This document shows, one piece after another, positions 53,349 to 63,140 of a stretch of DNA of 64,000 bases. A program made the translations under genes and the position numbers. Origin of the DNA: Marinifilum sp965230805 (GTDB taxonomy: Bacteria; Bacteroidota; Bacteroidia; Bacteroidales; Marinifilaceae); NCBI RefSeq assembly GCF_965230805.1, contig NZ_OZ246019.1, forward strand, positions 1,736,001-1,800,000, given 5' to 3'. The notes beneath the pieces were generated by a model. It saw only the letters and a list, made by a program, of their open reading frames with translations. It did not search any database and was not told the DNA's origin. Position 1 is the first letter of the stretch. Each line of letters opens with the position of its first letter.

Positions 53349-54236
53349 ATGAACCAAATGAACTTAAACCCAGTCATCAAACAAGGATGGCTGCGTGCAA
53401 TTTTAATTATTATCCCCTTTTTTATTGCATCTGCAATCTTTCAGGCAATTGGAGTTATGATTCACGCCGCTGTAACCGGCCAGCTTGATATTAACAGTCT
53501 TCAAAATATTAACATGTCGAGTGGAATCATGCTAACAGCACAATTTTCCGGAACTTTTGCCACATTAGCTATAGTTTGGATCTTTACACGATTCATCGAT
53601 CGAAAAAGAATGCTTGATTTGGGATTTTCGATAAAGAACAGAACGAAAGATATCATTTACGGTTTGCTTGCCGGATTTTTAATGATGGGGTTTGGTACAA
53701 TTATTCTGCGAGCAACTGGCAACCTTAGCATCCATTCGGTTCATTTTGCTTTACAGAGCTTTTTGCAATCTGTATTTCTATTTGTACTTGTATCTGTAAA
53801 CGAAGAGGTTTTGGTACGCGGATATATTCTTCCCAATTTTATGGATTCTATGAACAGGTATCTGGCCCTGGTTCTTTCTTCCTTAATCTTTACAGGATTA
53901 CATTTGTTCAATCCAAATCTATCATTTTTGGGAGTTACAAATATTTTTCTTGCCGGAATGCTATTAGGAATTGGGTACATTTTCACGAAAAACTTATGGT
54001 TTCCACTGGCATTGCATTTTAGCTGGAACTTTTTTCAAGGACCTATTTTTGGATTCGAAGTAAGTGGTGCAAATACCGAAACTATAATCACTCAAAGCAT
54101 AGCAGGCAATGATTGGCTAACTGGTGGTAAATTTGGTTTCGAAGGATCATTACTGGCCAGTATTCTTTGTACAGCCTGTATCATTCTGTTTTGGTATATC
54201 TATAAAAAACAAGATTACAGATTGCAAAAATCCTAA
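53349..54236 (+). CDS. CPBP family intramembrane metalloprotease
   Basis: A 295-residue protein with about eight membrane helices and the CAAX-protease/bacteriocin-processing (Abi, PF02517) motifs: SVNEEVLVRGYILPNFMDSM (EExxxR), LIFTGLHLFNPNLSFLG (first His) and LALHFSWNFFQGPIFG (second His). Such proteins are glutamate/histidine intramembrane proteases; some give bacteriocin immunity or process exported peptides. It ends 4 nt before the class D beta-lactamase gene, so the two are probably co-transcribed. Confidence 0.9.
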   Translation: MNQMNLNPVIKQGWLRAILIIIPFFIASAIFQAIGVMIHAAVTGQLDINSLQNINMSSGIMLTAQFSGTFATLAIVWIFTRFIDRKRMLDLGFSIKNRTKDIIYGLLAGFLMMGFGTIILRATGNLSIHSVHFALQSFLQSVFLFVLVSVNEEVLVRGYILPNFMDSMNRYLALVLSSLIFTGLHLFNPNLSFLGVTNIFLAGMLLGIGYIFTKNLWFPLALHFSWNFFQGPIFGFEVSGANTETIITQSIAGNDWLTGGKFGFEGSLLASILCTACIILFWYIYKKQDYRLQKS

Positions 54237-54240
54237 ACTG

Positions 54241-55044
54241 ATGACAAAACTTCTTTCCCTAATCGTTCCTTTCCTACTGGTATCCTGCAACATTCAGGAA
54301 AAATCGATTCTAGATCAATACTCACCAAAGGATATTAAAAACATTTTTGACCATGAGAATGTTAAAGCTTGCTTTATCATTTATGATTTAAAGGCCAACA
54401 AATCGCTGATTCACAATCAGGAGCGAATAGATTCGTTATTTCTGCCTGCTTCCACTTTCAAAATTATTAATTCGCTGATTGCGTTGGAAACCGAGGTGAT
54501 TAAAAATGAAAAGGAAATCATCAAATGGGACGGACAAAAAAGATTTATTGATTCATGGAATCAAGATCATAACTTAGCATCAGCAATAAAAAATTCTGTT
54601 GTTTGGTTTTACCAGGAGCTGGCAAGAAGGATTGGCAAAGAAAGAATGAGTTATTGGCTTAAGAAAGCAGAATATGGTAATCAAAATATTGGTGGCAAAA
54701 TAGATTTTTTCTGGTTGAATGGAGATATTAGAATTACAACAAATCAGCAGATTGATTTTCTGAAAAGGCTGTATTTAAATCAGCTGCCTTTTTCACAAAA
54801 AAATCAGGAAACAGTAAAGGATATTTTAATCGTTGAACAGACAAAGAATTACACCATACGAGACAAAACCGGATGGGCTATGCGCAGCAAGAATCAAATA
54901 GGATGGTATGTTGGTTATTTGGAAAATAAAAATAAGGTATACTTTTTTGCTCTTAATATGGATATTAAAAACTCCAAGCAAGCAAAAAAGCGAACAGCCA
55001 TCACCAATAAAATTCTAGAAACTTTAAAATTAACACATTTGTAA
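54241..55044 (+). CDS. Class D (OXA-like) beta-lactamase
   Basis: A 267-residue serine beta-lactamase with all class D boxes: PASTFKIINSLIALE (Ser-x-x-Lys with the Lys that is carboxylated), NSVVWFYQELARRIG (Ser-x-Val), YGNQNIGG with Tyr-Gly-Asn and FFWLNGDIRIT, DKTGWAM (Lys-Thr-Gly), and WYVGYLE. A lipoprotein signal MTKLLSLIVPFLLVSC supports the ATG at 54241; 39 in-frame codons upstream overlap the CPBP gene and are excluded. It should hydrolyse beta-lactams in the periplasm; spectrum cannot be inferred. BlaR/MecR-type homologues are less likely since the protein has no sensor membrane helices. Confidence 0.92.
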   Translation: MTKLLSLIVPFLLVSCNIQEKSILDQYSPKDIKNIFDHENVKACFIIYDLKANKSLIHNQERIDSLFLPASTFKIINSLIALETEVIKNEKEIIKWDGQKRFIDSWNQDHNLASAIKNSVVWFYQELARRIGKERMSYWLKKAEYGNQNIGGKIDFFWLNGDIRITTNQQIDFLKRLYLNQLPFSQKNQETVKDILIVEQTKNYTIRDKTGWAMRSKNQIGWYVGYLENKNKVYFFALNMDIKNSKQAKKRTAITNKILETLKLTHL

Positions 55045-55368
55045 GCCAATTGGTGAAAGTCTAAAGTAAGGAGCAAGATTAAAATAATGGCTAAACAAAC
55101 AGGTTAATAATTATTTTGATCTTGTGGCTTAGGTCTGACAAATGAAAAACATTATAACCAGCAATAAAGTATATCAAAACCACTTTTATTAAGCTTGTTT
55201 TTTACAGCAACTGCTTGCTTTGCCAATACTACCAATTATTTTGATTCGTGATTGGTACGATACCGGTATTATCAATTAACTAGATTGATTATTTGTAATA
55301 ACCTGTCATTTATCATTTCCTGTGATATAAATTATACGTAATTTTTGTGCTTATTAATTTAACCTGAA
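55045..55368. other. Non-coding region upstream of gatE
   Basis: A/T-rich, no reading frame, no RNA gene and no clear terminator for the lactamase gene. TACGTAATTTTTG at about 55333 is a poor -7 candidate for gatE. Confidence 0.4.
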
Positions 55369-57342
55369 ATGAGTACGAAAATCACACCCAAACAAAATTA
55401 TGAACTCACCCGACAACAAATTGGCTATGTAGACAGAAGGTTTGCAAAACCTGAAGACTATCGTCGAATTGGATTTAAGTCGGGTTTAGAAGTTCATCAA
55501 CAACTTGCTACCAAAGAGAAGTTGTTTTGTCATTGCCCTTGTGGGGTATTTCAAAAAAACGAAGATTACGATGCCGAAGTAATCCGACACATGCGACCTG
55601 CCATGAGTGAATTGGGAGGATACGATGGAACGGCACTTATGGAGTTTAAAACCCGTAAGAACATAATTTATCGGATCAACAACGAAACGGCATGTACCTA
55701 CGAAGTGGATGATACACCACCATTTAAAATTAATCCTGAAGCATTAGAAATTGCACTTAAAATATCCTTGCTCAGCAAGTTGAATATTGTAGGTGAAGTA
55801 CATATTACCCGTAAGCAATATCTGGATGGAAGTATCCCAACCGGATTTCAACGAACTGCAATTCTTGGTGTAAATGGTCACATTCAACTTGGCAACAAAA
55901 AAGTAAATCTGATTCAGTTGAGTATCGAAGAAGATTCGTGCAGAGAAATTGCTGATATCGGTCACGAAAGATGGTACAAAACAGACCGCTTAGGGATGCC
56001 CCTAATAGAAACGGTTACTGCCCCCGAACTGGTAAATCCCGATGAATTGAGAGAAGCTGCTGAGTACATTCGCTTCTTAAACAGAAGCACAGGTTTGGTA
56101 CGAACCGGAATGGGAGCCGGGCGCGAAGATGTAAATGTGAGCTGTCGTGGCGGTTCCAGAGTCGAAATCAAAGGGGTAGCCCACAACAAGTGGATTCCCG
56201 AACTTTCGCATAACGAAGCCTTTAGGCAATGGGCATTGCTTCACATCAGAAAATTATTGATGGAAAGAATAACAAAGGAAAAGTGGCAGGCCAAACACAT
56301 GGAATTAGATCCCCATGAGTTTAAATTCACGTATCTACCATTGGTTGAATGCAAAGAGAAAAAGCACAAAATCGTTGCTATTAACCTGCCTGAGTTTAAA
56401 GGATTTCTTTCACATTTTACACAGCCAAACCAAGTTTTTGCTAATGAAATCTCGCAAAGATTAAAAGTGATTGCTTGTATCGAGAAACCAAACATGGTGC
56501 ACTCAGAGCAGGAAGAGTGGGTTATTTCGGATCATGATTTTGCCACCCTAAGAACCAAAATGGGTGCAAAAAACAATGATGCACAAATCATAATCTGGGG
56601 TCCAGGAGAGGATATGGAAACAGCAATTGAAACCGCAATTGAACGTTGTGAAATGATTTTTGAAGGGGTTCCGAATGAAACCAGAAAATCACTCCCTGAT
56701 GGCACTACCATATTCGAAAGAGTGCTGCCCGGAGCAGATAGAATGTATCCCGATACGGATTCATGCCCAATTCCACTATCCGATGAATACATCGCCCAAT
56801 TAGGTAAAGATTTACCGCAAGACATATCAGAGAGAATTGAATTGCTAAATAAATGGGAAGTACCCAAGGATGCGTACCATTTTATTTTGAGTAAGAATAT
56901 ATTCCCTGTAATAGAAGAAATTTGCGAACGCTTTAAGTTCGATCCAAAACGTGTATCAATTTTCTTTGGTCATACTTATAAAAATATTTTAGGAAAACAG
57001 AAGGTTCATACCGATTTTAGTTACAGAAAATTGGTAGGCCTATTTAAATTTATCCACGAGAAAGATTTGCACATTAATATTGCAAAGTACTTGCTGCCAA
57101 TACTGTATCAAAATCCGAGTATGGAATTTAATTCTATGCTAACCGCTTTAAAATTTAAGAAACGTAGTTTGGATGAATTAATTGCTCCAATCGACTTCCT
57201 TACTGAAAAATTCCGTGACATCAAGAAAACAGATGATCAGGATGAAGCTGCTAACTGGATCATGGGACAACTTCACAAACAGGCTATTGGAAATATTGAA
57301 TTAAGAGACTTAAGAGAAATCATTGATAAACGCTTACAATAA
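55369..57342 (+). CDS. gatE: Glu-tRNA(Gln) amidotransferase subunit E, archaeal type
   Basis: A 657-residue GatB/GatE-family protein. The kinase/amidotransferase cradle (30-300) begins GFKSGLEVHQQLATKEKLFC and includes EVDDTPPFKINPEALEIALK. It has the AspRS-like insertion (about 310-415) that separates GatE from GatB, then the archaeal GatE block GVPNETRKSLPDGTTIFERV (about 433) and LPGADRMYPDTDSCPIPL, and a long helical/YqeY-like tail (490-657). GatB is about 480 residues and lacks the insertion. In archaea GatDE converts Glu-tRNA(Gln) to Gln-tRNA(Gln). The stop overlaps the gatD start by one base. Confidence 0.9.
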   Translation: MSTKITPKQNYELTRQQIGYVDRRFAKPEDYRRIGFKSGLEVHQQLATKEKLFCHCPCGVFQKNEDYDAEVIRHMRPAMSELGGYDGTALMEFKTRKNIIYRINNETACTYEVDDTPPFKINPEALEIALKISLLSKLNIVGEVHITRKQYLDGSIPTGFQRTAILGVNGHIQLGNKKVNLIQLSIEEDSCREIADIGHERWYKTDRLGMPLIETVTAPELVNPDELREAAEYIRFLNRSTGLVRTGMGAGREDVNVSCRGGSRVEIKGVAHNKWIPELSHNEAFRQWALLHIRKLLMERITKEKWQAKHMELDPHEFKFTYLPLVECKEKKHKIVAINLPEFKGFLSHFTQPNQVFANEISQRLKVIACIEKPNMVHSEQEEWVISDHDFATLRTKMGAKNNDAQIIIWGPGEDMETAIETAIERCEMIFEGVPNETRKSLPDGTTIFERVLPGADRMYPDTDSCPIPLSDEYIAQLGKDLPQDISERIELLNKWEVPKDAYHFILSKNIFPVIEEICERFKFDPKRVSIFFGHTYKNILGKQKVHTDFSYRKLVGLFKFIHEKDLHINIAKYLLPILYQNPSMEFNSMLTALKFKKRSLDELIAPIDFLTEKFRDIKKTDDQDEAANWIMGQLHKQAIGNIELRDLREIIDKRLQ

Positions 57343-58724
57343 TGGAAGATCTTTTTCAAGGATATAAGGGCGATGCTCTGGAAACCCTAAAAAAATATAA
57401 TGTTCGCGTATGGGGACAAACACATATCGTAACAACCAGAGGTGAATTTGACGGAACAATTTTGCCACGTGCCGAAAATGACGACGACCAGCACATCGTA
57501 TTAAAAATAGCTACTGGCTACAACATTGGAATTAATGTAACAACCATTAAGGAAATGAAGGAAAAAGGCTACAAAAAAGCCAATTACAAAGTTCCGGAAA
57601 AAGAATTTCCTTACACCGATGGCCAGCCAAAAGTAAAACTATTTGGCACTGGGGGAACCATTGCCTCGCGCCTGGACTATAGAACGGGTGCTGTTATACC
57701 AGCCTTTTCTCCGGGAGAATTGTACGGATCGGTTCCCGAATTGGCCGATATCTGTAACTTAAGCACAGAAAAAGTATTTGCTGTATTTAGCGAGAACATG
57801 GGACCACAACAATACATTTCGTTGGCCATTGCCATTGGCAAGGAAATAGAAAATGGTGTAGATGGAATCATCATTGCGCATGGAACCGATACGCTGCATC
57901 ATACAGCAGCCGCACTTACCTATATGGTTCAAAATTTACCTGTTCCTGTAGTTTTGGTAGGTTCGCAAAGATCATCAGACCGACCATCCTCCGATGCTGC
58001 TTTAAACCTGATGCATTCCGCAATTGCAGCTGGTCATGGAGATATCGCTGAGGTTATGGTTTGTATGTTCGGTCCAACATCCGATGAGTATGGATTTCTT
58101 CACCGAGGTACCAGAGTACGTAAAATGCACTCAAGTTATCGTTCTACTTTCAGAACATTAGGAGATACACCATTGGCAACAGTTACAAGAAAAGGCGTGA
58201 AAGCCATCAAGAAAAAATACAATCACCGCCGAAAAGACAAGAATGTGAAAATTGTTCCATATTTCGAAGAAAAAGTAACAATCCTTTACTATTATCCTAA
58301 CATGCAACCTGATGTAATTGATGCCTTGGTTGCTTGCGGATATAAAGGAATCATTATTGCTGGGACAGGGCTTGGGCATGTAAACAAACCCGTGTATCCG
58401 GCCTTAAAACGAGCGGTTGAAAATGGTGTTCATATCTTCATGACTGTTCAAACCCTATGGGGATACACCCATATGTTTGTATATGATACCGGTAGAGATT
58501 TAATGGCCATGGGTATTGTTCCGTTAGACAATATGCTACCCGAAGCAGCTTACATTAAATTGGGCTGGGCACTGGGGCAAACCAACAATAGAAATGAGAT
58601 AATTGATTTGATGCAAACTCCAATAAACGATGAGATAACGAAACGAGAGCCATACAATGGTTACCTACTTTATCAAGGAGGGGTTCCCGAAGTTGAACAG
58701 TTCGTTAAAAATTTTAGGAAATAA
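57342..58724 (+). CDS. gatD: Glu-tRNA(Gln) amidotransferase subunit D, archaeal type
   Basis: A 460-residue asparaginase-fold glutaminase subunit. The N-terminal beta-barrel (20-80, with GTILPRAENDDDQHIVLKIA and TGYNIGINV) is a GatD feature absent from AnsA. The asparaginase part has VKLFGTGGTIASRLDYRTG (Thr106), IIIAHGTDTLHHTAAAL (Thr182, Asp183), VLVGSQRSSDRPSSDAALNL and RGTRVRKMHSSYRSTF (Lys261), so the catalytic Thr/Thr/Asp/Lys set is complete. The 76-residue spacing between the two Thr is what I recall for M. thermautotrophicus GatD. ATG overlaps the gatE stop (TAATG), which implies coupled translation. It supplies ammonia from Gln or Asn. Confidence 0.92.
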   Translation: MEDLFQGYKGDALETLKKYNVRVWGQTHIVTTRGEFDGTILPRAENDDDQHIVLKIATGYNIGINVTTIKEMKEKGYKKANYKVPEKEFPYTDGQPKVKLFGTGGTIASRLDYRTGAVIPAFSPGELYGSVPELADICNLSTEKVFAVFSENMGPQQYISLAIAIGKEIENGVDGIIIAHGTDTLHHTAAALTYMVQNLPVPVVLVGSQRSSDRPSSDAALNLMHSAIAAGHGDIAEVMVCMFGPTSDEYGFLHRGTRVRKMHSSYRSTFRTLGDTPLATVTRKGVKAIKKKYNHRRKDKNVKIVPYFEEKVTILYYYPNMQPDVIDALVACGYKGIIIAGTGLGHVNKPVYPALKRAVENGVHIFMTVQTLWGYTHMFVYDTGRDLMAMGIVPLDNMLPEAAYIKLGWALGQTNNRNEIIDLMQTPINDEITKREPYNGYLLYQGGVPEVEQFVKNFRK

Positions 58725-58729
58725 TCTAA

Positions 58730-58755
58730 GCCTGGTCATATGCCAGGCCTTTCTA
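58730..58755 (+). terminator. Possible terminator of gatED
   Basis: Stem GCCTGG / CCAGGC with loop TCATATG, then CTTTCT. The T-run is weak. Confidence 0.5.
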
Positions 58756-58837
58756 TGATTTCAGTAAAGATTAATCATTTATTGACACCTCAGGAAAACT
58801 TTATTTCTATCTTTAAGTAAGATTTGAAAAAGGTTTT

Positions 58838-59497
58838 ATGAGTTTATTAGATACTACTTTTGATTTAGAGGTGTTCAAAGCACAGTTGAATAAAGAACTT
58901 AATAAAGGTCTTCCTGGTTTCGGTGCGCAAAAAATAATGTCACCCTCAATTCGTGAACATGCCCTAAAAAAAAGTGATCCTTCTATAGCTATGGATAGCA
59001 GTGTACTTTTACTTTTCTATCCAAAGAATGGTCAACTGTATCTCCCTTTTATCAAAAGAACTTCTGGCAACACCAGTCATAGTGGACAAATCAGTCTTCC
59101 AGGCGGCAAATACGAAGAGAGTGACACCAATAGGACTGTAACTGCCATTCGTGAAACCAACGAAGAACTTGGTGTAGATTGTAAGAAGATTAAGATATTA
59201 GGATTCTTAACCGAATTGTATATTCCGGTAAGCAATTTTATGGTTCTCCCTGTTTTGGGATATTGCAAACAGCGTCCTAAGTTCAAAATGAATCCGTTCG
59301 AGGTGGAAGAAGTAATTGAGATGCCTGTTTCAGAACTTCTATCCGAAGACAATATTTCTGAATTTAGCTTTACTGCAAATAAGCTTGCAATAAACGCCCC
59401 ATACTTCGATGCCAATGGGCACAAAATATGGGGAGCAACTGCAATGATTTTATCTGAACTTCGTGAGTTGTTTCTACGTGCTGACCTGATCCGTTAA
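58838..59497 (+). CDS. Nudix hydrolase, CoA pyrophosphatase-like
   Basis: A 219-residue Nudix protein. The Nudix box GX5EX7REUXEEXGU is seen as GGKYEESDTNRTVTAIRETN followed by EELGV, with the preceding HSGQISLPGG typical of the NudL/CoA pyrophosphatase group (which cleaves CoA to 3',5'-ADP and phosphopantetheine). The upstream segment LLLFYPKNGQLYLPFIKRT and the downstream VLPVLGYC fit that group. Its last 24 bases overlap the convergent lytic transglycosylase gene. Confidence 0.88.
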   Translation: MSLLDTTFDLEVFKAQLNKELNKGLPGFGAQKIMSPSIREHALKKSDPSIAMDSSVLLLFYPKNGQLYLPFIKRTSGNTSHSGQISLPGGKYEESDTNRTVTAIRETNEELGVDCKKIKILGFLTELYIPVSNFMVLPVLGYCKQRPKFKMNPFEVEEVIEMPVSELLSEDNISEFSFTANKLAINAPYFDANGHKIWGATAMILSELRELFLRADLIR

Positions 59498-60901
59498 AGC
59501 CATATTTTTATAATGCTTATATCGATCGAGGATCTTGATTACATACCAATAAGGTTCCCGGCCTCGGCAATATCCGTATTTTACCACCGGATCATTATAA
59601 AACTCAGGTTTCGATTTATTCAAAAGATAATAATCTACACTTCCTTTCCATTGATCAGGATTTTTTCCATTCTTTTGTGCCAATCTACGTGCATCAAGAA
59701 TATGTCCCAATCCAACATTGTAGGATGCCAACAAGAACTCTAGCTTATCCGTTTTATCTACAAGAGTCTTATCAAGCTTATCCTCTAAGTATTTTAGGTG
59801 TTTTACACCAGCCTCTACATTCTCCTGTGGTGATGAAAGTGTATCAACATCATACCTGTAGGCAGTTTCAGGCATTAGCTGCATCAAACCAAAAGCACCA
59901 ACCCATGAACGAGCTTCAGGATTAAAATTTGATTCCTGATACACAAGTGCTGATAGCAACCTCCAGTCCCAGCCAATCACTTTGGCATTTTTCTTTAGCA
60001 ATTCGTCATACTCCGAAATCTTACCACTTTTCAAGGTAAAATATTCACTTTGAAGCATCTGTTCAATTCTACTACTTTTAAAATACCTCCTGTAAATCAT
60101 TCGATATTCTTTTGTCTTTTGGAAGTCAATCAACCACATATTGATATCCTTTGTTAATTGGTCTGTACCTTTTCGTAAGGCCCAAGCCAAATTCTGAGGA
60201 TCACTCAAATGAGTTTGGATATCAATATGCGGATAATAGCTTTGATTGACCATCGCTACATTTTCATCCGCAATTGTATATGAAATTTCTCTGTTCGCTA
60301 CTTTCGAGATTAACTCCTCGACTTCAATTTTATCAACAGGAATAATTTTAATATCATCATTACCAGTATTTGAAATTGTATGCAATCTCTCTTCAAATGA
60401 TGATCCTTTAGGTACATGGATTTGTTTCCCAAACAGTTGAGATTTTTCGCTCACATAACCTACTGGGTGAACTGAATCATTAATTTGGATTAATACCTGA
60501 CGCGATTGGCTATGTGGTACCGTGAAATTAAATTTCTCTACTCGATCATCGGTTACCGCCAAGTTCATACCTAACAAATCCACATCACCATGTTCCAAAG
60601 CATTAAAAGCTGAAACCAGATCATTATTCACTGTTAGTTCAAGTTTTACATCCAAATGCTTAGCAAGAGCTTTTAGCATTTCATACTGAAAACCCATAGT
60701 TCTTCCCTTATAGATAAAGTAGTTGGTAGAATTGTAATCAGTAATCACTCTTAGTTTACCACGCAATTTTACATGCTTTAATTCCACAACAGGTTTCTCC
60801 TGCATTTCCACCTGAACCAGCTTACGTTGTTGATTACACGTCTGCAGAAATATCATGAAAATGACAGGTATAAGTAGCTTAATATATTTTACTTGTAACA
60901 T
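59474..60901 (-). CDS. MltF-like membrane-bound lytic transglycosylase
   Basis: A 475-residue lipoprotein (signal MLQVKYIKLLIPVIFMIF, lipobox LQTC). An SBP_bac_3 domain (about 45-275; LRVITDYNSTNYFIYKGRTM, DLLGMNLAVTDDRVEKFNFT) is followed by an SLT lysozyme-like domain (about 300-440) with the catalytic Glu in SALVYQESNFNPEARSWVGA, FGLMQLMPETA, and the LLASYNVGLGHI motif. This is the MltF layout: cleavage of peptidoglycan with release of anhydro-muropeptides. The ATG at 60901 was chosen for the signal. The first domain may bind a regulatory ligand. Confidence 0.9.
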   Translation of the reverse strand: MLQVKYIKLLIPVIFMIFLQTCNQQRKLVQVEMQEKPVVELKHVKLRGKLRVITDYNSTNYFIYKGRTMGFQYEMLKALAKHLDVKLELTVNNDLVSAFNALEHGDVDLLGMNLAVTDDRVEKFNFTVPHSQSRQVLIQINDSVHPVGYVSEKSQLFGKQIHVPKGSSFEERLHTISNTGNDDIKIIPVDKIEVEELISKVANREISYTIADENVAMVNQSYYPHIDIQTHLSDPQNLAWALRKGTDQLTKDINMWLIDFQKTKEYRMIYRRYFKSSRIEQMLQSEYFTLKSGKISEYDELLKKNAKVIGWDWRLLSALVYQESNFNPEARSWVGAFGLMQLMPETAYRYDVDTLSSPQENVEAGVKHLKYLEDKLDKTLVDKTDKLEFLLASYNVGLGHILDARRLAQKNGKNPDQWKGSVDYYLLNKSKPEFYNDPVVKYGYCRGREPYWYVIKILDRYKHYKNMALTDQVST

Positions 60902-60992
60902 AAAATTCTCCCTTCCTAATATTAAATTAGAAATAATCAGGTCTCGAACCAAGAAATATTTGATTTATATTCTTGGTTATTTTTAAGAATTC

Positions 60993-62972
60993 TTAATTGT
61001 AAAAAGTCCAAATCAAACCATACTTCAACATTGATGGATTGATTGGATAATGAAGTGCTGAAAAATAGTTTTTACTACCAATAGAAGCGTTGGCATGTTC
61101 ATACATGATAAATAATCGCGTTCGTTTAATTCTAAAATTAAAGTACACATTCACTTTAGGATAATCTCCCAGTTCCTTTTCGTTTTGCAAATAGAACTGT
61201 CCTGTAGCAGGCATATAATTGGGAGAATAAAAACTTGTATTATAGCGAATCGACACACCAGTTTGTAATCCTAGTGCCCCGTCAAAAAACTCATTTTTAT
61301 AATAGTTATTACTATAGATCGATAAAGATGGGAGTGGTAAAATACTTTCGTTCGAACTATTTTGACCAACCAAGCTTTGGTTTAGATAAAAGTTCCCCAA
61401 CTTAAAATCTTTCTGTAAATAACCAGTTAAAACAGAAATTCCACTACTAGCTTGCTCAGGTGTAGCTTGCAAACCAAAATAGGTATAATTGTCTATCTGA
61501 CTGAACTTTGCTCCAATTTTAAATTTATATTTCTTATTAAAATACTCAGCCCCAACGCACAATTCAGTTCTTTTATCAAGATCTAAATCCCATTGCTGAT
61601 GATTTCCGTAATACTTCTCCAAAATAAAATCCGGAGTTGTTGATTCTAATCTTCCCGAAAGCTTAAAACCATTTCCTGAATCCTTTTGACCTATCCATTT
61701 TGTCATTTGGTAATCCAGTTCGAAATCATTTTGCCGATATCCTTCAAAAACAAACTTACCGACCGCTTTCCAATTTAATGATCCTCCAGATAAACTAAAT
61801 AAGCTGGCAATAAGTTCATTGTTGTGGATGTTCTCATCTTTTTGCTGCCATGCATATTGAGATACATTTCGCCTAAGATTATATTTCAAAAATTCACTTT
61901 CAATTCCAAACCTGGCTCCTAAACGAATCCATTTATTCTCATTTTCATTAAAAACAATCTGAAAAGTATTCTTAATCGATGATTGCTCAACCTTATCAAA
62001 GGTTGTATTTTGATCCAAGAAAAAATTAGTACCATAATAATCTGTATTCAGATTATCATCCTTATACTGCCAACTATTATTCTCATAGCTTAAAGTGTAC
62101 AATAGGTCAATCGGATACGAGTAGGTAGTATCTTTCTCAAATACAATTTCTTTTTCCTTTCCAATGCCATAAGACTGGTTTATGAACAAATTAAAATTTG
62201 TCAATTTGGATCTTGCATCAGTTAGATTAACTTGAATATTCTCTGCTTCTTCATCGGTATCTGTAATTAACGAATCCCTAATTACTCCACCATTTTCAGC
62301 CGCACTTATACGATTCACGTTAAGCACCATGTTCATGGCATAATTTGTTTTTTTATAGCTAGAAAAAATCGTAAAATCGTATAATTTTGTTTTTTGATTT
62401 TGATATTGACCATCACTTGATATCAAATCGTAGCTTATTCCAACATTCCAATTGGGATTAATATTTTGAGTTTGCAATACTCTTAGTAAATTTTCGGATT
62501 GCCCCTTTGGGCCGCCTGTTTCATAAAATAATCTCGTGTAAGGAGTAGTAGTATTAAAATACACAATATCATCAGGCTTTAACATATAAGCTCGATAAGG
62601 TTTAAAAAACAAGAAGTTTTCCTTATTTGTTCTATCAATATAAATATTGCTTTGATATGCTGATCCTAAATTCCCTAAATACGAATTTGAAATACTTGTT
62701 TGATAAATAGGATTGTAGTTTTGAATTTCTCCTAATATGGTATCCAACTTGAATGATTCAATACTAGAATTCATATGAGTTAATTTCCAAGCTTTAATAA
62801 CCGATTCCACATTATATCCAAGACTATCCAACATACCTGAATCATCCTTATTTTGTTGTTGCCTTATCTGTCTGCCATCTGGTCCAATTGTAGCTCCAGT
62901 TAATTCTCTTTGTGCAAAAGAAGTTACCGAAAACCCAAATAAGAGAACTATTATTATGAAATATGTTTTCAT
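60993..62972 (-). CDS. Putative porin (Porin_10 / DUF4289-like outer-membrane protein)
   Basis: A 659-residue exported protein: signal MKTYFIIIVLLFGFSVTSFA, a variable N-terminal part (20-110, ELTGATIGPDGRQIRQQQNK), and a long series of alternating polar/aromatic beta-strands to a C-terminal aromatic end (MLKYGLIWTFYN), the usual terminal signal for outer-membrane barrels. SSIESFKLDTILGEIQNYNP and FETGGPKGQSENL-like text (YETGGPKGQSENLLRVLQTQ) match the Bacteroidota Porin_10 family. The number of strands cannot be fixed by eye. The start at 62972 removes a three-residue extension. Confidence 0.82.
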   Translation of the reverse strand: MKTYFIIIVLLFGFSVTSFAQRELTGATIGPDGRQIRQQQNKDDSGMLDSLGYNVESVIKAWKLTHMNSSIESFKLDTILGEIQNYNPIYQTSISNSYLGNLGSAYQSNIYIDRTNKENFLFFKPYRAYMLKPDDIVYFNTTTPYTRLFYETGGPKGQSENLLRVLQTQNINPNWNVGISYDLISSDGQYQNQKTKLYDFTIFSSYKKTNYAMNMVLNVNRISAAENGGVIRDSLITDTDEEAENIQVNLTDARSKLTNFNLFINQSYGIGKEKEIVFEKDTTYSYPIDLLYTLSYENNSWQYKDDNLNTDYYGTNFFLDQNTTFDKVEQSSIKNTFQIVFNENENKWIRLGARFGIESEFLKYNLRRNVSQYAWQQKDENIHNNELIASLFSLSGGSLNWKAVGKFVFEGYRQNDFELDYQMTKWIGQKDSGNGFKLSGRLESTTPDFILEKYYGNHQQWDLDLDKRTELCVGAEYFNKKYKFKIGAKFSQIDNYTYFGLQATPEQASSGISVLTGYLQKDFKLGNFYLNQSLVGQNSSNESILPLPSLSIYSNNYYKNEFFDGALGLQTGVSIRYNTSFYSPNYMPATGQFYLQNEKELGDYPKVNVYFNFRIKRTRLFIMYEHANASIGSKNYFSALHYPINPSMLKYGLIWTFYN

Positions 62973-63140
62973 AGCGTACAAAGATATACAAACTGAAGTG
63001 AACTTAAACAGAATGAATGCAAATATAGGTTAAAAAACATTAAGCATTAGTTAATGAATCCTAATTGCAGATAAAGAAGAATTATACCTCTTCTTCTTGT
63101 GTAATTATTGTAGTAATAATTATATAAATTCATGTATATA

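Noticed and set aside
55369..57342. GatB of the bacterial GatCAB enzyme
   Set aside because: The protein is about 180 residues too long, carries the AspRS-like insertion, and no gatA or gatC is adjacent.
57342..58724. Plain L-asparaginase (AnsA) instead of GatD
   Set aside because: The N-terminal barrel, the length of 460 residues and the one-base overlap with gatE point to GatD.
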